Assembly: GCF_023630205.1 (NCBI RefSeq) | Contig: NZ_JALPRR010000005.1 | Location: 62,001 to 126,000 of the forward strand | DNA: 64,000 nt | Reading direction: 5' to 3' | From: Pontibacter ruber | GTDB taxonomy: Bacteria > Bacteroidota > Bacteroidia > Cytophagales > Hymenobacteraceae | Part shown: positions 24,942 to 34,288 of the stretch, piece after piece | Layout of the letters: every line of letters starts with the position of its first letter | Numbering within the stretch: position 1 is the stretch's first letter | Position numbers and translations under genes: made by a program | Notes under the pieces: model-generated | The model's database searches: none | Told to the model about the DNA's origin: nothing | Seen by the model: the letters and a program-made list of their open reading frames with translations, nothing else

Positions 24942-25937
24942 ATGAAAAAACTTATTACCCCGTTATTGCTGCTTGTTTTTACATTAGCTCTGGCTACTGA
25001 AGCAGAAGCTCAACGTTTTACCAAAAGAAAGCGCTATGCTTCCTTTGGGGTTAGTCTCAACGCTATGAACTACTTCGGTGACATCGTGCCAGAACCTGAC
25101 TTTACCAGTTTCCGGTTCAAGTCAACGCGACCAAACGTTGGAATAACCTACACCTACAGGATTTTTCCTCGTATCTCGTATCGTGCCGGTCTTAGCTGGG
25201 GTCGTATAGTTGGTGATGACGCAAAGTCTGCCTCCCAGTCGGAAGGTGAAAACAGAGGCCGTTATCAGCGAAACCTGTCATTCCGCAACGACATTACAGA
25301 GCTTAGCTTCGTGGGTATGGTTGACCTTTTCGAAAACCGCTACAACTACCGTCGCCGTCCTGACTTCGTGCCATATGCATTTGCTGGTGTTGCTGTATTT
25401 CATCATAATCCCAAGGCTTACTATGAAGCTGGTTCACATCCTGGTCTGAGCCCTGCGGATGATATTGCTACAGGCTGGTATGCACTGCAGCCGCTGGGTA
25501 CACAAGGCCAGTATGCCAATGGCGAGGGTTATCCGGATCCTTACAAGCGCGTGCAGATTGCTATTCCGATGGGCTTGGGTGTGCGCTATAAGCTTGACAG
25601 ACGCTGGGATATGAGCTTTGAAATTGGCTGGAGAAAAACATTTACTGATTACCTGGATGACGCAAGTGGTGCTTATGCTTCTAAAGCTGATATATTAGCT
25701 GGAGGCGGAGATAATCCCAAAGCTGCAGCCTTGCTGTCTGATAGAAGTGCCGAAGGCCCTTTCCAGAGTGAAGTACAGGCAGATCCATCAGGGACTCCTT
25801 ACAAGCGTTTGCAAGGATTTGGTACTACCAGTAATCTAAGACGTGGTAACAAGTCTGACGATGACTGGTACATCGTATCTGGTCTTACAGTAAATTATAT
25901 TTTAGGTACAAGCATCAGAAGTCCGAAGTTTAGATAA
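24942..25937 (+). CDS. Outer membrane beta-barrel protein (DUF6089-like), copy 1
   Basis: A 331-residue protein with signal peptide MKKLITPLLLLVFTLALATEAEAQ followed by a small barrel: GVSLNAMNYFGDI, PNVGITYTYRIFPRISYRAGLSWGRI, a soluble loop, VPYAFAGVAVFHH, a long loop, GVRYKLDRRWDMSFEIGWRKTFTDYLDD and DDWYIVSGLTVNYIL. This strand pattern and the position just ahead of uppS-bamA match the DUF6089 family of Bacteroidota; no function is established. The gene at 25987 is a diverged tandem copy (shared KTFTD and DWY...G strands). Confidence 0.85.
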   Translation: MKKLITPLLLLVFTLALATEAEAQRFTKRKRYASFGVSLNAMNYFGDIVPEPDFTSFRFKSTRPNVGITYTYRIFPRISYRAGLSWGRIVGDDAKSASQSEGENRGRYQRNLSFRNDITELSFVGMVDLFENRYNYRRRPDFVPYAFAGVAVFHHNPKAYYEAGSHPGLSPADDIATGWYALQPLGTQGQYANGEGYPDPYKRVQIAIPMGLGVRYKLDRRWDMSFEIGWRKTFTDYLDDASGAYASKADILAGGGDNPKAAALLSDRSAEGPFQSEVQADPSGTPYKRLQGFGTTSNLRRGNKSDDDWYIVSGLTVNYILGTSIRSPKFR

Positions 25938-25986
25938 TAGAACACCTAGTTGTTCGTTGTTCACCTAAACTTCGCTATTACCATAC

Positions 25987-26790
25987 ATGATTCTGAATAA
26001 GATTAAGCAGGCACTCCTTATTTGTTCTATACTACAAATAGGGAGTGCTTTTTTTTGCAGCTCCGCAAGTGCCCAAGATGCCGTCACAACCAGTGAAATA
26101 GGGATAGGGATTGGTGGCGCCAACTATAAAGGGGAGGTTGCGCCCAAATATAGATTCCTTAACAATCAACCTGCCATGACAGTATTCTACCGCAGGGATA
26201 TTTCGGAACCAATTACCTTGCGTGGTGGGTTGATGGGCAGCCATAGGATAATAAAAGACAATACCTCTTTTAGTGACGAAGATTACAATCTGCCTTTGCC
26301 AAACTTCCGTCAGGCAGATGTGCGATTAAGTATGCTGGAGGCCTCAGTTGTAGCGGAATATAATTTCCTCGACTTCTATGATATGAGCCAGAAGCCGCGG
26401 GTCTCGCCTTACTTTTTTGCAGGCGCTGCATTTTTACTGTATCATGTTAAAACCGTATTTAGAGAACCACAGCTGGCTGGCGCCCATAATACGGCAGTTC
26501 AGGACTGGGATTTACAAACAGCAGTTTCTATCCCTTTTGGCGTGGGAATAAAGTATGCGCTGAACAAGCATTGGAATCTTGGCGCTGAATTTGGAGCCCG
26601 CAAAACTTTTACCGACAGACTCGACAAACTTGACGAAGGTCACATAAATAATAATGGAGAACCAGATAAGCGTATTATTAACCCTTATGATAACGACTGG
26701 TACTTCTATAACGGCATCAGTCTTTCTTATACTATCTACCGCTACAATTGCCCTCCTCCATACAGGCGAAAGAGAGGTTTGTTAGAATAA
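25987..26790 (+). CDS. Outer membrane beta-barrel protein (DUF6089-like), copy 2
   Basis: A 267-residue protein with an N-terminal signal region (IKQALLICSILQIGSAFFCSSASAQ), then strands GIGIGGANYKGEV, PAMTVFYRRDISEPITLRGGLMG, VSPYFFAGAAFLLYH, GIKYALNKHWNLGAEFGARKTFTDRLDKL and NDWYFYNGISLSYTI. It is a clear but distant paralogue of the protein at 24942, with shorter loops. It starts 49 bp after copy 1 and ends 58 bp before uppS. Its role is unknown; its place suggests an envelope-assembly or cell-surface function. Confidence 0.85.
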   Translation: MILNKIKQALLICSILQIGSAFFCSSASAQDAVTTSEIGIGIGGANYKGEVAPKYRFLNNQPAMTVFYRRDISEPITLRGGLMGSHRIIKDNTSFSDEDYNLPLPNFRQADVRLSMLEASVVAEYNFLDFYDMSQKPRVSPYFFAGAAFLLYHVKTVFREPQLAGAHNTAVQDWDLQTAVSIPFGVGIKYALNKHWNLGAEFGARKTFTDRLDKLDEGHINNNGEPDKRIINPYDNDWYFYNGISLSYTIYRYNCPPPYRRKRGLLE

Positions 26791-26848
26791 AGTTAAAATT
26801 TCCCTTATTTGTCTTGCTTTTTGTAACTTGCAGGGAAATTGTGTATTA

Positions 26849-27592
26849 ATGAATCTTAAGGAGAAAGTAGATCTAGATAATTTACCCAAGCACATCGCCG
26901 TTATTATGGATGGTAATGGACGCTGGGCAAAGAAGCGGGGCGGCTTAAGAATATTCGGGCACCAGAGCGCCATTACGGCCGTGCGGGAAACAGTTGAGGC
27001 CGCTGCTGAACTGGGAGTAGAGTACCTGACCCTATATGCTTTCTCCACTGAGAACTGGTCAAGACCAGCTATGGAAGTATCTGCGTTAATGCAGTTACTT
27101 GTTTCTTCCATTCGAAAGGAAACAGCTACCCTGAACGAGAACAACATCCGCCTTCAAACGATTGGTAATACTGCCAGCCTTCCTGCATCCTGTCAAAAAG
27201 AGCTCTCGGAAGCAATGGAAATTACCAAAAATAATAAACGCATGACGTTGGTGCTGGCTCTCAGCTACAGTGGGCGCTGGGATATAACACAAGCAGTGCA
27301 ACGTTTGGCTGTTGATGTGGATCATGGTAAAGTAGCGACTGAGGCTATTAACGAGGCAACCATTGCTCAATATCTTTCTACAGCAGGAATGCCTGATCCG
27401 GAACTGCTGATACGTACCAGTGGCGAACAACGGATAAGTAACTTCTTGCTGTGGCAACTGGCCTATACTGAACTGTACATTACAGAAATGCTTTGGCCTG
27501 ATTTCAGAAAAGAGAATTTATACGAGGCTATTTTATCTTATCAAAGCCGCGAGCGACGCTTCGGCAAGACCAGTGAACAACTAACAAAGTGA
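26849..27592 (+). CDS. uppS: Isoprenyl (undecaprenyl diphosphate) transferase
   Basis: UppS makes the C55 lipid carrier for peptidoglycan and surface polysaccharides by cis-condensation of isopentenyl diphosphate. I start at ATG 26849 (247 residues, MNLKEKVDLDNLPKHIAVIMDGNGRWAKKRG) rather than a TTG at 26828, since the family begins shortly before HIAVIMDGNGRWA; Asp21 is catalytic. Further marks are the YAFSTENWSRP block and RTSGEQRISNFLLWQLAYTELY near the C-terminus. The stop TGA overlaps the GTG of bamA (27589-27592), so the two are coupled. Confidence 0.96.
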   Translation: MNLKEKVDLDNLPKHIAVIMDGNGRWAKKRGGLRIFGHQSAITAVRETVEAAAELGVEYLTLYAFSTENWSRPAMEVSALMQLLVSSIRKETATLNENNIRLQTIGNTASLPASCQKELSEAMEITKNNKRMTLVLALSYSGRWDITQAVQRLAVDVDHGKVATEAINEATIAQYLSTAGMPDPELLIRTSGEQRISNFLLWQLAYTELYITEMLWPDFRKENLYEAILSYQSRERRFGKTSEQLTK

Positions 27593-30084
27593 AAATATTA
27601 ATGACAAGATGCATTTGGGCGCTTGTGTTTCTGCTTATCACAGGCACAGCTTCGTCACAAGTATTAAATACACCTGCTCAGAGAAACACCATCGATTACT
27701 CGCAGCCGCAGCGCTACCGCATAGGTGAAATAAAAGTAAGTGGTGCCAACTTCCTTGATCCTAATGCGCTGATTTCTGTAACAGGTCTGAAAGTAGGCGA
27801 TGAGATAACTGTTCCTGGTGAAGATATCAGCCGTGCTATCCAAAAGCTCTGGGACCAGGGTATTCTGGGGGATGTGGAGGTGTTTGTAACTAAAATCGAA
27901 GGAAATCAGATCTTCCTGGATTTTAACCTGAAAGAGCGGCCACGCCTTTCACGTTTCACTTTCTCAGGTATAAACAAGACACAGCAGGATGCGCTTCGCG
28001 ATAAGATCAACCTGATTCGTGGTAAGGTAGTGACGGACGCTGTATTAAGCAGCACACGCAACATCGTACGCAACTACTATCTTGACAAAGGCTTTCTGAA
28101 TGTAAAAACCAATATCGCGCAGAAGCCTGATTCCGTTCTGCCAAACAGTGTTGTTCTGAACATTCATGTTGATAAAGGAGAAAAAGTAAAGATCGGGGAG
28201 GTTGTATTTGAAGGAAATGAAGCTTTCCCAGACAAGAAGCTCCGCCGTCAGCTGAAAAAGACGAAGCAGAAGCGCTTCTACAATCCTTTTACCGCATCAA
28301 AGTATAAACGTGCCGATTACGAGGAAGACAAGCAGAAACTACTCGACTTCTATAATTCAGAAGGTTATCGGGATGCCATTATCGTCTCAGATTCTGTTTA
28401 CAAGATATCGGAAGATAGATTGGGCGTACGCATTAAAGTAGACGAAGGCAACCGTTATTACTACCGTAACATTACCTGGAATGGCAACTACCTGTACGAC
28501 GATGCCTACCTAACCAGGGTGTTGGGCATCGAGAAAGGGGATGTATACAACAAACAGGAACTGGATAAACGCTTGACCTATAACCCTACCGGCATTGATG
28601 TGTCAGGCCTGTATCAGAATGATGGTTATCTTTTCCAAAGTATAGACCCGGTAGAGGTTAAAGTGGAAGGCGACTCTATTGACCTGGAAATGCGTGTGTA
28701 CGAAGGGCCGCAGGCTACGATCAACAAGATCAATATTACAGGCAATACCAAGACCAGCGACCACGTAATCATGCGTGAGATCCGCACCCTGCCTGGACAA
28801 AAGTATAGCCGGGATGACCTGATTCGCACCAGAAACGAATTGGCTGCCCTGGGTTATTTTGACCCTGAGAATATTGGACTGAACCCGATTCCGAACCAAG
28901 CGGATGGTACAGTAGATATCAACTACAGCGTTGTAGAGCGACCAAACGACCAGATCAGCTTGTCTGGTGGCTGGGGTGGACCTATCGGTGCTGTGGGTAC
29001 AGTTGGTCTGACGCTAAACAACTTCTCTACACGCAAGCTGTTTAACCTGTCGGAGTGGAGACCTTTGCCAAGTGGTGATGGCCAGCGTCTGTCCCTCAAC
29101 GTTCAGGCGAATGGTAAATACTACCAGTCGTACTCGTTATCTTTCACAGAACCCTGGTTAGGGGGCCGCAGAGCAAATGCGCTTACGGTAAGCTTGTTTA
29201 AAACAGTACGACGTGAGCCAGGAAGCGAAATTGACCGCAGACTGAATGTAGATGGTGGCGCTATAAGCTTAGGTAGAAGACTGCGCTGGCCAGACGACTT
29301 CTTCCACATGAGCCACTCGTTGTCTTATAACCGGTACACCTTGAGGAACTACACATTATTCGGCTTTGGTGATTTCAACAATGGTACATCTAATAGTTTG
29401 TCATTTAACAACACCATTGGCCGGACAAGTATAGATAACCCTACTTTCCCGAGAAGAGGTTCGCAAATAACGCTTAGCCTGAACCTGACTCCTCCTTACT
29501 CACTATTTACAGAGAAGCGGAACAACTATGAGTTCGTGGAGTTCAACAAGTGGATGTTCGACGCCTCATACTTTGTAAATTTAGCAGGGGATTTGGTGCT
29601 GAACGCAAGAGCACACTTTGGTTTCCTTGGCAAGTATAGCCCGGAAACAAGCCTTGGTCCGTTCGAACGCTTTGTAATGGGTGGTAGTGGCCTCGGCGGT
29701 GGTAACTTCTTTGTAGGTACAGAATATATTGGCTTGCGTGGTTACGAAGATGAGTCGGTGATAAACAACGACGAAGAGATGCTGAAAACCGCAGGTGGTA
29801 TTGCCTTTAACAAATACGTGTTCGAGGCACGCCAACTAATATCACCTAACCCTGCTGCTACCATTTATGCGTTGGCCTTCATGGAGGCGGGTAACAACTT
29901 CGGGTCTTATGACCGTTACAACCCGTTCAAAGTATACCGTTCGGTAGGTGTAGGTGCACGTATTTTCATGGCAGCATTCGGTTTGTTAGGCTTTGACTAT
30001 GGTTGGGGACTAGACGACATACCTGGTGTGCAAAACCAGAAACGTGGTCAGTTCCACTTCATGATCGGACAGCAACTGCGTTAA
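27589..30084 (+). CDS. bamA: Outer membrane protein assembly factor BamA
   Basis: BamA inserts beta-barrel proteins, including the SusC and TonB-dependent receptors, into the outer membrane. The frame of 831 residues begins at GTG 27589 (overlap with uppS); ATG 27601 is an alternative that also gives a good signal peptide (MTRCIWALVFLLITGTASSQ). Five POTRA domains follow (about 45-430, for example RIGEIKVSGANFLDPNALISVTGLKVGD and KIGEVVFEGNEAFPDKKLRRQLK), then the Omp85 barrel (about 450-831) with the ISLSGGWGG start, the VRG-like GLRGYED motif and the C-terminal QFHFMIGQQLR. The two Skp-like chaperone genes follow immediately. Confidence 0.97.
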   Translation: MKILMTRCIWALVFLLITGTASSQVLNTPAQRNTIDYSQPQRYRIGEIKVSGANFLDPNALISVTGLKVGDEITVPGEDISRAIQKLWDQGILGDVEVFVTKIEGNQIFLDFNLKERPRLSRFTFSGINKTQQDALRDKINLIRGKVVTDAVLSSTRNIVRNYYLDKGFLNVKTNIAQKPDSVLPNSVVLNIHVDKGEKVKIGEVVFEGNEAFPDKKLRRQLKKTKQKRFYNPFTASKYKRADYEEDKQKLLDFYNSEGYRDAIIVSDSVYKISEDRLGVRIKVDEGNRYYYRNITWNGNYLYDDAYLTRVLGIEKGDVYNKQELDKRLTYNPTGIDVSGLYQNDGYLFQSIDPVEVKVEGDSIDLEMRVYEGPQATINKINITGNTKTSDHVIMREIRTLPGQKYSRDDLIRTRNELAALGYFDPENIGLNPIPNQADGTVDINYSVVERPNDQISLSGGWGGPIGAVGTVGLTLNNFSTRKLFNLSEWRPLPSGDGQRLSLNVQANGKYYQSYSLSFTEPWLGGRRANALTVSLFKTVRREPGSEIDRRLNVDGGAISLGRRLRWPDDFFHMSHSLSYNRYTLRNYTLFGFGDFNNGTSNSLSFNNTIGRTSIDNPTFPRRGSQITLSLNLTPPYSLFTEKRNNYEFVEFNKWMFDASYFVNLAGDLVLNARAHFGFLGKYSPETSLGPFERFVMGGSGLGGGNFFVGTEYIGLRGYEDESVINNDEEMLKTAGGIAFNKYVFEARQLISPNPAATIYALAFMEAGNNFGSYDRYNPFKVYRSVGVGARIFMAAFGLLGFDYGWGLDDIPGVQNQKRGQFHFMIGQQLR

Positions 30085-30099
30085 TACGAAGGAATTAGT

Positions 30100-30783
30100 A
30101 TGAAAAAGTTTTTGTTCATCTTTATAACAGGCTTTCTGCTTAGCACTGTTTCGCAGGCACAGAAGTTTGGCTATATTGACTCTAACTTCATCCTGAGCAA
30201 AATGCCAGCCTATGGCAAGGCACAGCAGGAGCTGGATAAGTATGCTGAAGCGTGGCAGAAAGAGATCGAAACCATGCATCAGGGTGTCGAGAAGATGAAA
30301 CAAGACTACAAGGCGGAAGAAGTCCTGCTGACTGATGAGATGAAGCAGAAGCGCCAGGCCGAGATCGCAAAGAAGGAAACAGAAGTCCGCGATTACCAGC
30401 GCAAGATCTTTGGCTACGAAGGCATGATGTTCAAGCGCCGCCAGGACCTGATACGCCCGATTCAGGATGAAGTATTTACGGCTGTGGAGAAAGTAGCCAA
30501 GGCAAAGCAACTTCAGATCGTGTTCGATAAGTCCGGTGACCTGGTGATGATCTACACCAACCCTGTACACGATTACACAGAGTATGTGCTGGAGGAGCTT
30601 GGGTTAGCTTCTGATAAGCAGAACACCCCGGGTAAGCAACCACGAGAAGGCGTAATCGATAATCCGGAGAATTTACCGGAAACAGGAGAAACTGGTACGG
30701 AAGTTGAACAGGAACAACAAAAACAGCCTGCCGGAAAGAAGGGACAACAGCCAAAACCGGCAACCAAAAAGAAGAATAACTAA
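30100..30783 (+). CDS. OmpH/Skp-family periplasmic chaperone, copy 1
   Basis: Skp (OmpH) holds unfolded outer membrane proteins on the way to BamA. The 227-residue protein has signal MKKFLFIFITGFLLSTVSQAQ, the family start FGYIDSNFILSKMPAY, a long charged coiled coil (about 45-120), and the FDKSGDLVMIYTNP strand near residue 147. A Lys/Gln/Pro-rich tail (from ~170, ending KPATKKKNN) is extra compared with classic Skp. It starts 15 bp after bamA. Confidence 0.92.
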   Translation: MKKFLFIFITGFLLSTVSQAQKFGYIDSNFILSKMPAYGKAQQELDKYAEAWQKEIETMHQGVEKMKQDYKAEEVLLTDEMKQKRQAEIAKKETEVRDYQRKIFGYEGMMFKRRQDLIRPIQDEVFTAVEKVAKAKQLQIVFDKSGDLVMIYTNPVHDYTEYVLEELGLASDKQNTPGKQPREGVIDNPENLPETGETGTEVEQEQQKQPAGKKGQQPKPATKKKNN

Positions 30784-30808
30784 CCCTGAATATTTAATTA
30801 ATCAACCA

Positions 30809-31426
30809 ATGATGAACAAAATCAAAACTTTAGTAGTAGCGTTCTTATTGATCAGCTTCGCTTCGTTTGCACAGACCAGCGATAAACCTCTTAAGATTGG
30901 TTATACTAACGTAGAGTACATTCTACTGCAAATGCCAGAGAGCAAGAGAATAGAATCTGAACTGAAAACGCATAGCACACAGCTGGAAAGCCAGTTAAAG
31001 AACAAATACAGCGAGTACGAAACCAAGCTGCAGGCATACGAAAAGAGTGCTGCTACTATGGATAAAGTGGTTCGTGATGATAAAGAGAAAGAGCTGATGA
31101 ACCTGAACAATTCTATCCAGGAATTTCAGCGTAGCGCGCAGGCTTCTCTTCAGCAGAAAGAGAAATCTCTGGTAGATCCGGTAATTGCAAAGATCGACCA
31201 AGCTATCAAAGACGTAGCAAAAGAGAACGGTTATACTTACGTGATCAGCAACCAGGCATTGCTGGCTGGTCCTGAGGATGGTGACATCTCTCCGCTTGTA
31301 CTAAAGAAGCTTGGTGTTGACCCAACCAAAGTTACTGCTGAGCCAGCTGCAACAAAGCCAGCTGCACAAACACCGGCTAAAACAACAACAACTCCAGCTA
31401 AGAAGTCTTCAAAGAAGAAGAACTAA
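30809..31426 (+). CDS. OmpH/Skp-family periplasmic chaperone, copy 2
   Basis: This second Skp-like chaperone starts at ATG 30809 (205 residues; ATG 30812 is equally good); the upstream start at 30704 would overlap copy 1 and lacks a signal. The signal is NKIKTLVVAFLLISFASFAQ, followed by KIGYTNVEYILLQMPES, the coiled-coil region and the YTYVISNQALLAGPEDGDIS segment; the tail is Pro/Thr/Ala/Lys-rich (PAKTTTTPAKKSSKKKN). Two tandem OmpH genes after bamA are usual in Bacteroidota and probably form hetero- or homotrimers. A terminator follows. Confidence 0.92.
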   Translation: MMNKIKTLVVAFLLISFASFAQTSDKPLKIGYTNVEYILLQMPESKRIESELKTHSTQLESQLKNKYSEYETKLQAYEKSAATMDKVVRDDKEKELMNLNNSIQEFQRSAQASLQQKEKSLVDPVIAKIDQAIKDVAKENGYTYVISNQALLAGPEDGDISPLVLKKLGVDPTKVTAEPAATKPAAQTPAKTTTTPAKKSSKKKN

Positions 31427-31449
31427 GTTAAACAGCATTTTATAGTTGA

Positions 31450-31485
31450 GAGAGCCGATGTTTTATACTTCGGCTTTCTTTTTTG
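31450..31485 (+). terminator. Terminator after the bamA-ompH genes
   Basis: An 8-9 bp stem around AGCCGA/TCGGCT (31453-31458 with 31470-31475) with a loop that contains a TATACTT heptamer, followed by TTTCTTTTTT. Confidence 0.75.
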
Positions 31486-31516
31486 TTTATACCATACAGG
31501 TTATACTTTATTCCCA

Positions 31517-32551
31517 GTGATTGATTATACAGAGCAAGAAGAAACGGCAGAGGATTCGGACGAACTATACGAGCATTACCGCATTGTAGTAGATAAGGGG
31601 CAGGCCCAACTGCGGGTTGATAAGTTTCTGATGGACAGGCTGCCGAATGTTACCCGTAATAAACTGCAGGGCGCTATACGTTCCGAGTCGGTGCAGGTAA
31701 ACCAAAAGCCTGTAAAGGTAAGCTACAAGGTTAAGCCGCTTGATGTCATCACTATTACACTGGCAACCCCGCCTCGCGAAACTGACATTGTTCCTGAAAA
31801 CATTCCGCTGGACATCCGGTACGAAGATGAAGAACTACTGCTCGTAAACAAGTCTGCAGGCATGGTGGTACACCCGGCTTATAATAACTGGAGTGGTACC
31901 CTTGTAAATGCCCTGACATATCACCTGCAGAACCTGCCTACTTCACGTAACGGAGAGGGCAGGCCCGGGCTGGTGCACCGCATCGATAAAGATACATCGG
32001 GGTTGCTGGTAATTGCCAAAACAGAGTATAGCATGGCCTTCCTGGCAAAGCAGTTTTATGACCATACCATAGAACGTACTTACTATGCGCTTGTATGGGG
32101 TGTGCCAAAGCAAGCAGAAGGTACCATTGTAGGGCATGTAGGCAGAAGTGCCAAAGATAGGAAGGTAATGGCTGTGTATCCTGATGGATCTTACGGCAAA
32201 CACGCTGTAACGCATTATAAAGTGCTGCGCCAGTTCAAGTATGTAGCGCTGGTACAATGCAACCTGGAGACAGGGCGTACCCACCAGATCCGTGCGCACA
32301 TGAAGTATATTGGGCATCCGCTGTTCTCAGATGCTACTTACGGAGGAGACAAAATCCTGTACGGCACACCCACCGGAACGTACAAAGCGTTTGTAGAGAA
32401 TGCCTTTAAGCTGATGCCGCGCCAGGCGCTGCATGCCAAGTCGTTGGGGTTCATCCATCCGATAAGTAAAGAATTCATGCAGTTCAATACGGATCTGCCA
32501 GAAGACTTTGCTGCCGTACTGGAAAAGTGGGAATTGTACGAAGGGCAATAG
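31517..32551 (+). CDS. rluD: RluD-family 23S rRNA pseudouridine synthase
   Basis: This 344-residue enzyme isomerises uridines of 23S rRNA (RluD type, helix 69). GTG start at 31517. An S4 RNA-binding domain (about 32-85, LRVDKFLMDRLPNVTRNKLQGAIRSESVQVN) is followed by the synthase domain with HRIDKDTSGLLV (154-165, catalytic Asp157), the RTYYALVWG strand and ETGRTHQIRAHMKYIGHPLFSDATYGG. The position is isolated: its own terminator on the right is shared with the convergent TPR gene. RluC/RluD paralogues are hard to separate by eye. Confidence 0.92.
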   Translation: MIDYTEQEETAEDSDELYEHYRIVVDKGQAQLRVDKFLMDRLPNVTRNKLQGAIRSESVQVNQKPVKVSYKVKPLDVITITLATPPRETDIVPENIPLDIRYEDEELLLVNKSAGMVVHPAYNNWSGTLVNALTYHLQNLPTSRNGEGRPGLVHRIDKDTSGLLVIAKTEYSMAFLAKQFYDHTIERTYYALVWGVPKQAEGTIVGHVGRSAKDRKVMAVYPDGSYGKHAVTHYKVLRQFKYVALVQCNLETGRTHQIRAHMKYIGHPLFSDATYGGDKILYGTPTGTYKAFVENAFKLMPRQALHAKSLGFIHPISKEFMQFNTDLPEDFAAVLEKWELYEGQ

Positions 32552-32570
32552 TATGTTTATACTTCATTAA

Positions 32571-32611
32571 AAAAAGAAAGCCCGCTCTTTTGGAGAGCGG
32601 GCTTTCTTTTT
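32571..32611. terminator. Bidirectional terminator between rluD and the TPR gene
   Basis: A perfect 18-bp stem (32571-32588 with 32594-32611; core GAAAGCCCGCTCT) with a 5-nt loop and A/T-rich ends that give a T tract in both directions. Confidence 0.92.
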
Positions 32612-32622
32612 GGGCTATGCTG

Positions 32623-34239
32623 TTACTTCTTCTTTTTCTTAGAAGTAGATGCAGACTTGTTGATCTCTGCCAGCAACGTATTTGCAGTTTCATTAGACGG
32701 ATCAAGCTTCAGTGTTTCCTGGAAGTTCTTGGTCGCGTTGGCTCTGTCAGGCTTAATTACATAGTAGTACTGCCCTAAGTAGTTATGCGCTTCTACCAGA
32801 CCATCCTTATACTTAGCAGGTTCGGCACTTGCCAGTTCAATGAACTTCTCATAGTGAGGCTTTGCTAAACCTTTTTCACCAGTCTGGTCCTGGTAAGCGT
32901 TAGCCTGGGCTCTCCACAGGTGGCCGTAAGCATAAGTTGGGTTGCTCTCAGTGATTTTGCTGAAAGATTCGTCAGCTTTCTGGTACTGCTCAGCTTTCAT
33001 GTACGTTCTACCCATCTGGTAGAAGTCTGTGTTAGACGAGCCCAGCTTATCCATCTTAGCCTTGTAAACATCAGCCGCTTTATCAAACTGCTTCGCATTG
33101 GCATACGCGTTCGCAAGTTCATAGTACAGCTCAGGCTTGCTTGGATCAAGTTCGATAGCCTTGTTCAGGTTTTCAACTGCCTTCTCTGGCTGGTTGTTCT
33201 TGCTCAGGATTCTGCCGTAGTACTCGTAATCAGTAGCAATAAGCTTGCTCGGATCTATTTTCGACAAGTACGTTTCCATTGCCTGCAATGCTTGCTCCGG
33301 CTGGCCAAGTTCCAGGTAAGAGTAAGCCAGAAGGCGGTTCATGGTCGTGTTGTTCGGATCTTCTTTCAGAACCTCCTGCACCTCAGTAAGTGTGTTTTTG
33401 TAGTCTTTTGTCAGGAATAGGAAAGAAGCATACTTTGCTCTTGTTTCCGGTGTTTTCTCTGACATATCTACGTACTGCTTGAACGTAGACAATGCTCTGT
33501 CATACTGTCCTGCAAAGTAGTATAACTCACCTAGGTCACGGTAAGCAGGCGCGTAGTTAGGATCGATTTCGATCGCTTTTTTATAAGCTGCTTCTGCCTC
33601 GTTGTAGTTACGGGAGCTTGTATACAACTGCCCTCTTCTCAGGTATGCCTTCGGATTTTTCTCATCCAGCTGAATAGCTCTGTCGTAGCTGGTCATTGCC
33701 TCGCCACCTTTTTTCTGCTTCAGGTAAACGTCGCCCATCACCAGGAAAGCCAACGCGTTGTTCTTATCACGCTTGGTAGCAGCCTGCAGGTACTCGATTG
33801 CTTTGTTCAGGTCTTCCTCTGTAGGGTTTGCAGATTCTGCATAGGCCTCAGCAATCATTGTAAGTACATAAGGGTCTTTCTTCTTGCTGGCTTTCAGTGC
33901 CTGCTCAAAGTTTTTCTCAGCTTCTGCTTTATTACCATTTTCAAGCTGTACTTTACCTAAACCTACCATGTTGATAGCAGATTTGCTGTTTTTAGATAAA
34001 CCTTGGTTAAAGTAGAAAGCAGCTGAATCTGGCTTGTCAGTTTTCAGGTAAATATCACCAAGTGCGAAGTAAGCATTATCAGCCTTTTTGTCGCCTAGCT
34101 GCGTTTTGTAGTATGATTTTGCTTCCTGATAGCGCTCTAAGTCAACGGCTCTTCTGCCAGCATCTCCTGTCTGTGCAAACGCTGCTGCTGTAGGAAAGGC
34201 AGTTGCCATGAAGAGAAGGTACTTCCAGTTATTTGTCAT
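32623..34239 (-). CDS. Tetratricopeptide repeat protein, exported
   Basis: A 538-residue protein with a signal-like N-terminus (YLLFMATAFPTAAAFAQ) and tandem TPR units through the whole chain, about one per 34 residues (for example AFLVMGDVYLKQKKGGEAMTSYDRAIQLDEKNPKAYLRRGQLY and YAPAYRDLGELYYFAGQYDRALSTFKQYVD), ending in KKKKK. TPR proteins scaffold protein complexes. It is the last gene of the exbB-exbD-exbD-tonB-tonB-PstS operon, where Bacteroidota usually have such a gene; it probably acts in the periplasm in the TonB system, but this is inferred from position. Confidence 0.88.
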   Translation of the reverse strand: MTNNWKYLLFMATAFPTAAAFAQTGDAGRRAVDLERYQEAKSYYKTQLGDKKADNAYFALGDIYLKTDKPDSAAFYFNQGLSKNSKSAINMVGLGKVQLENGNKAEAEKNFEQALKASKKKDPYVLTMIAEAYAESANPTEEDLNKAIEYLQAATKRDKNNALAFLVMGDVYLKQKKGGEAMTSYDRAIQLDEKNPKAYLRRGQLYTSSRNYNEAEAAYKKAIEIDPNYAPAYRDLGELYYFAGQYDRALSTFKQYVDMSEKTPETRAKYASFLFLTKDYKNTLTEVQEVLKEDPNNTTMNRLLAYSYLELGQPEQALQAMETYLSKIDPSKLIATDYEYYGRILSKNNQPEKAVENLNKAIELDPSKPELYYELANAYANAKQFDKAADVYKAKMDKLGSSNTDFYQMGRTYMKAEQYQKADESFSKITESNPTYAYGHLWRAQANAYQDQTGEKGLAKPHYEKFIELASAEPAKYKDGLVEAHNYLGQYYYVIKPDRANATKNFQETLKLDPSNETANTLLAEINKSASTSKKKKK

Positions 34240-34288
34240 TGTAATTAAAGTTTAGTTGTTTGTTAAAGTTTATTTATAGATCTCAGGC

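Noticed and set aside
26828..26851. TTG start that would lengthen uppS by seven codons
   Set aside because: The ATG at 26849 gives the usual family length and lies nearer to the conserved block; the TTG is inside a possible -7-like TAACTTGC.
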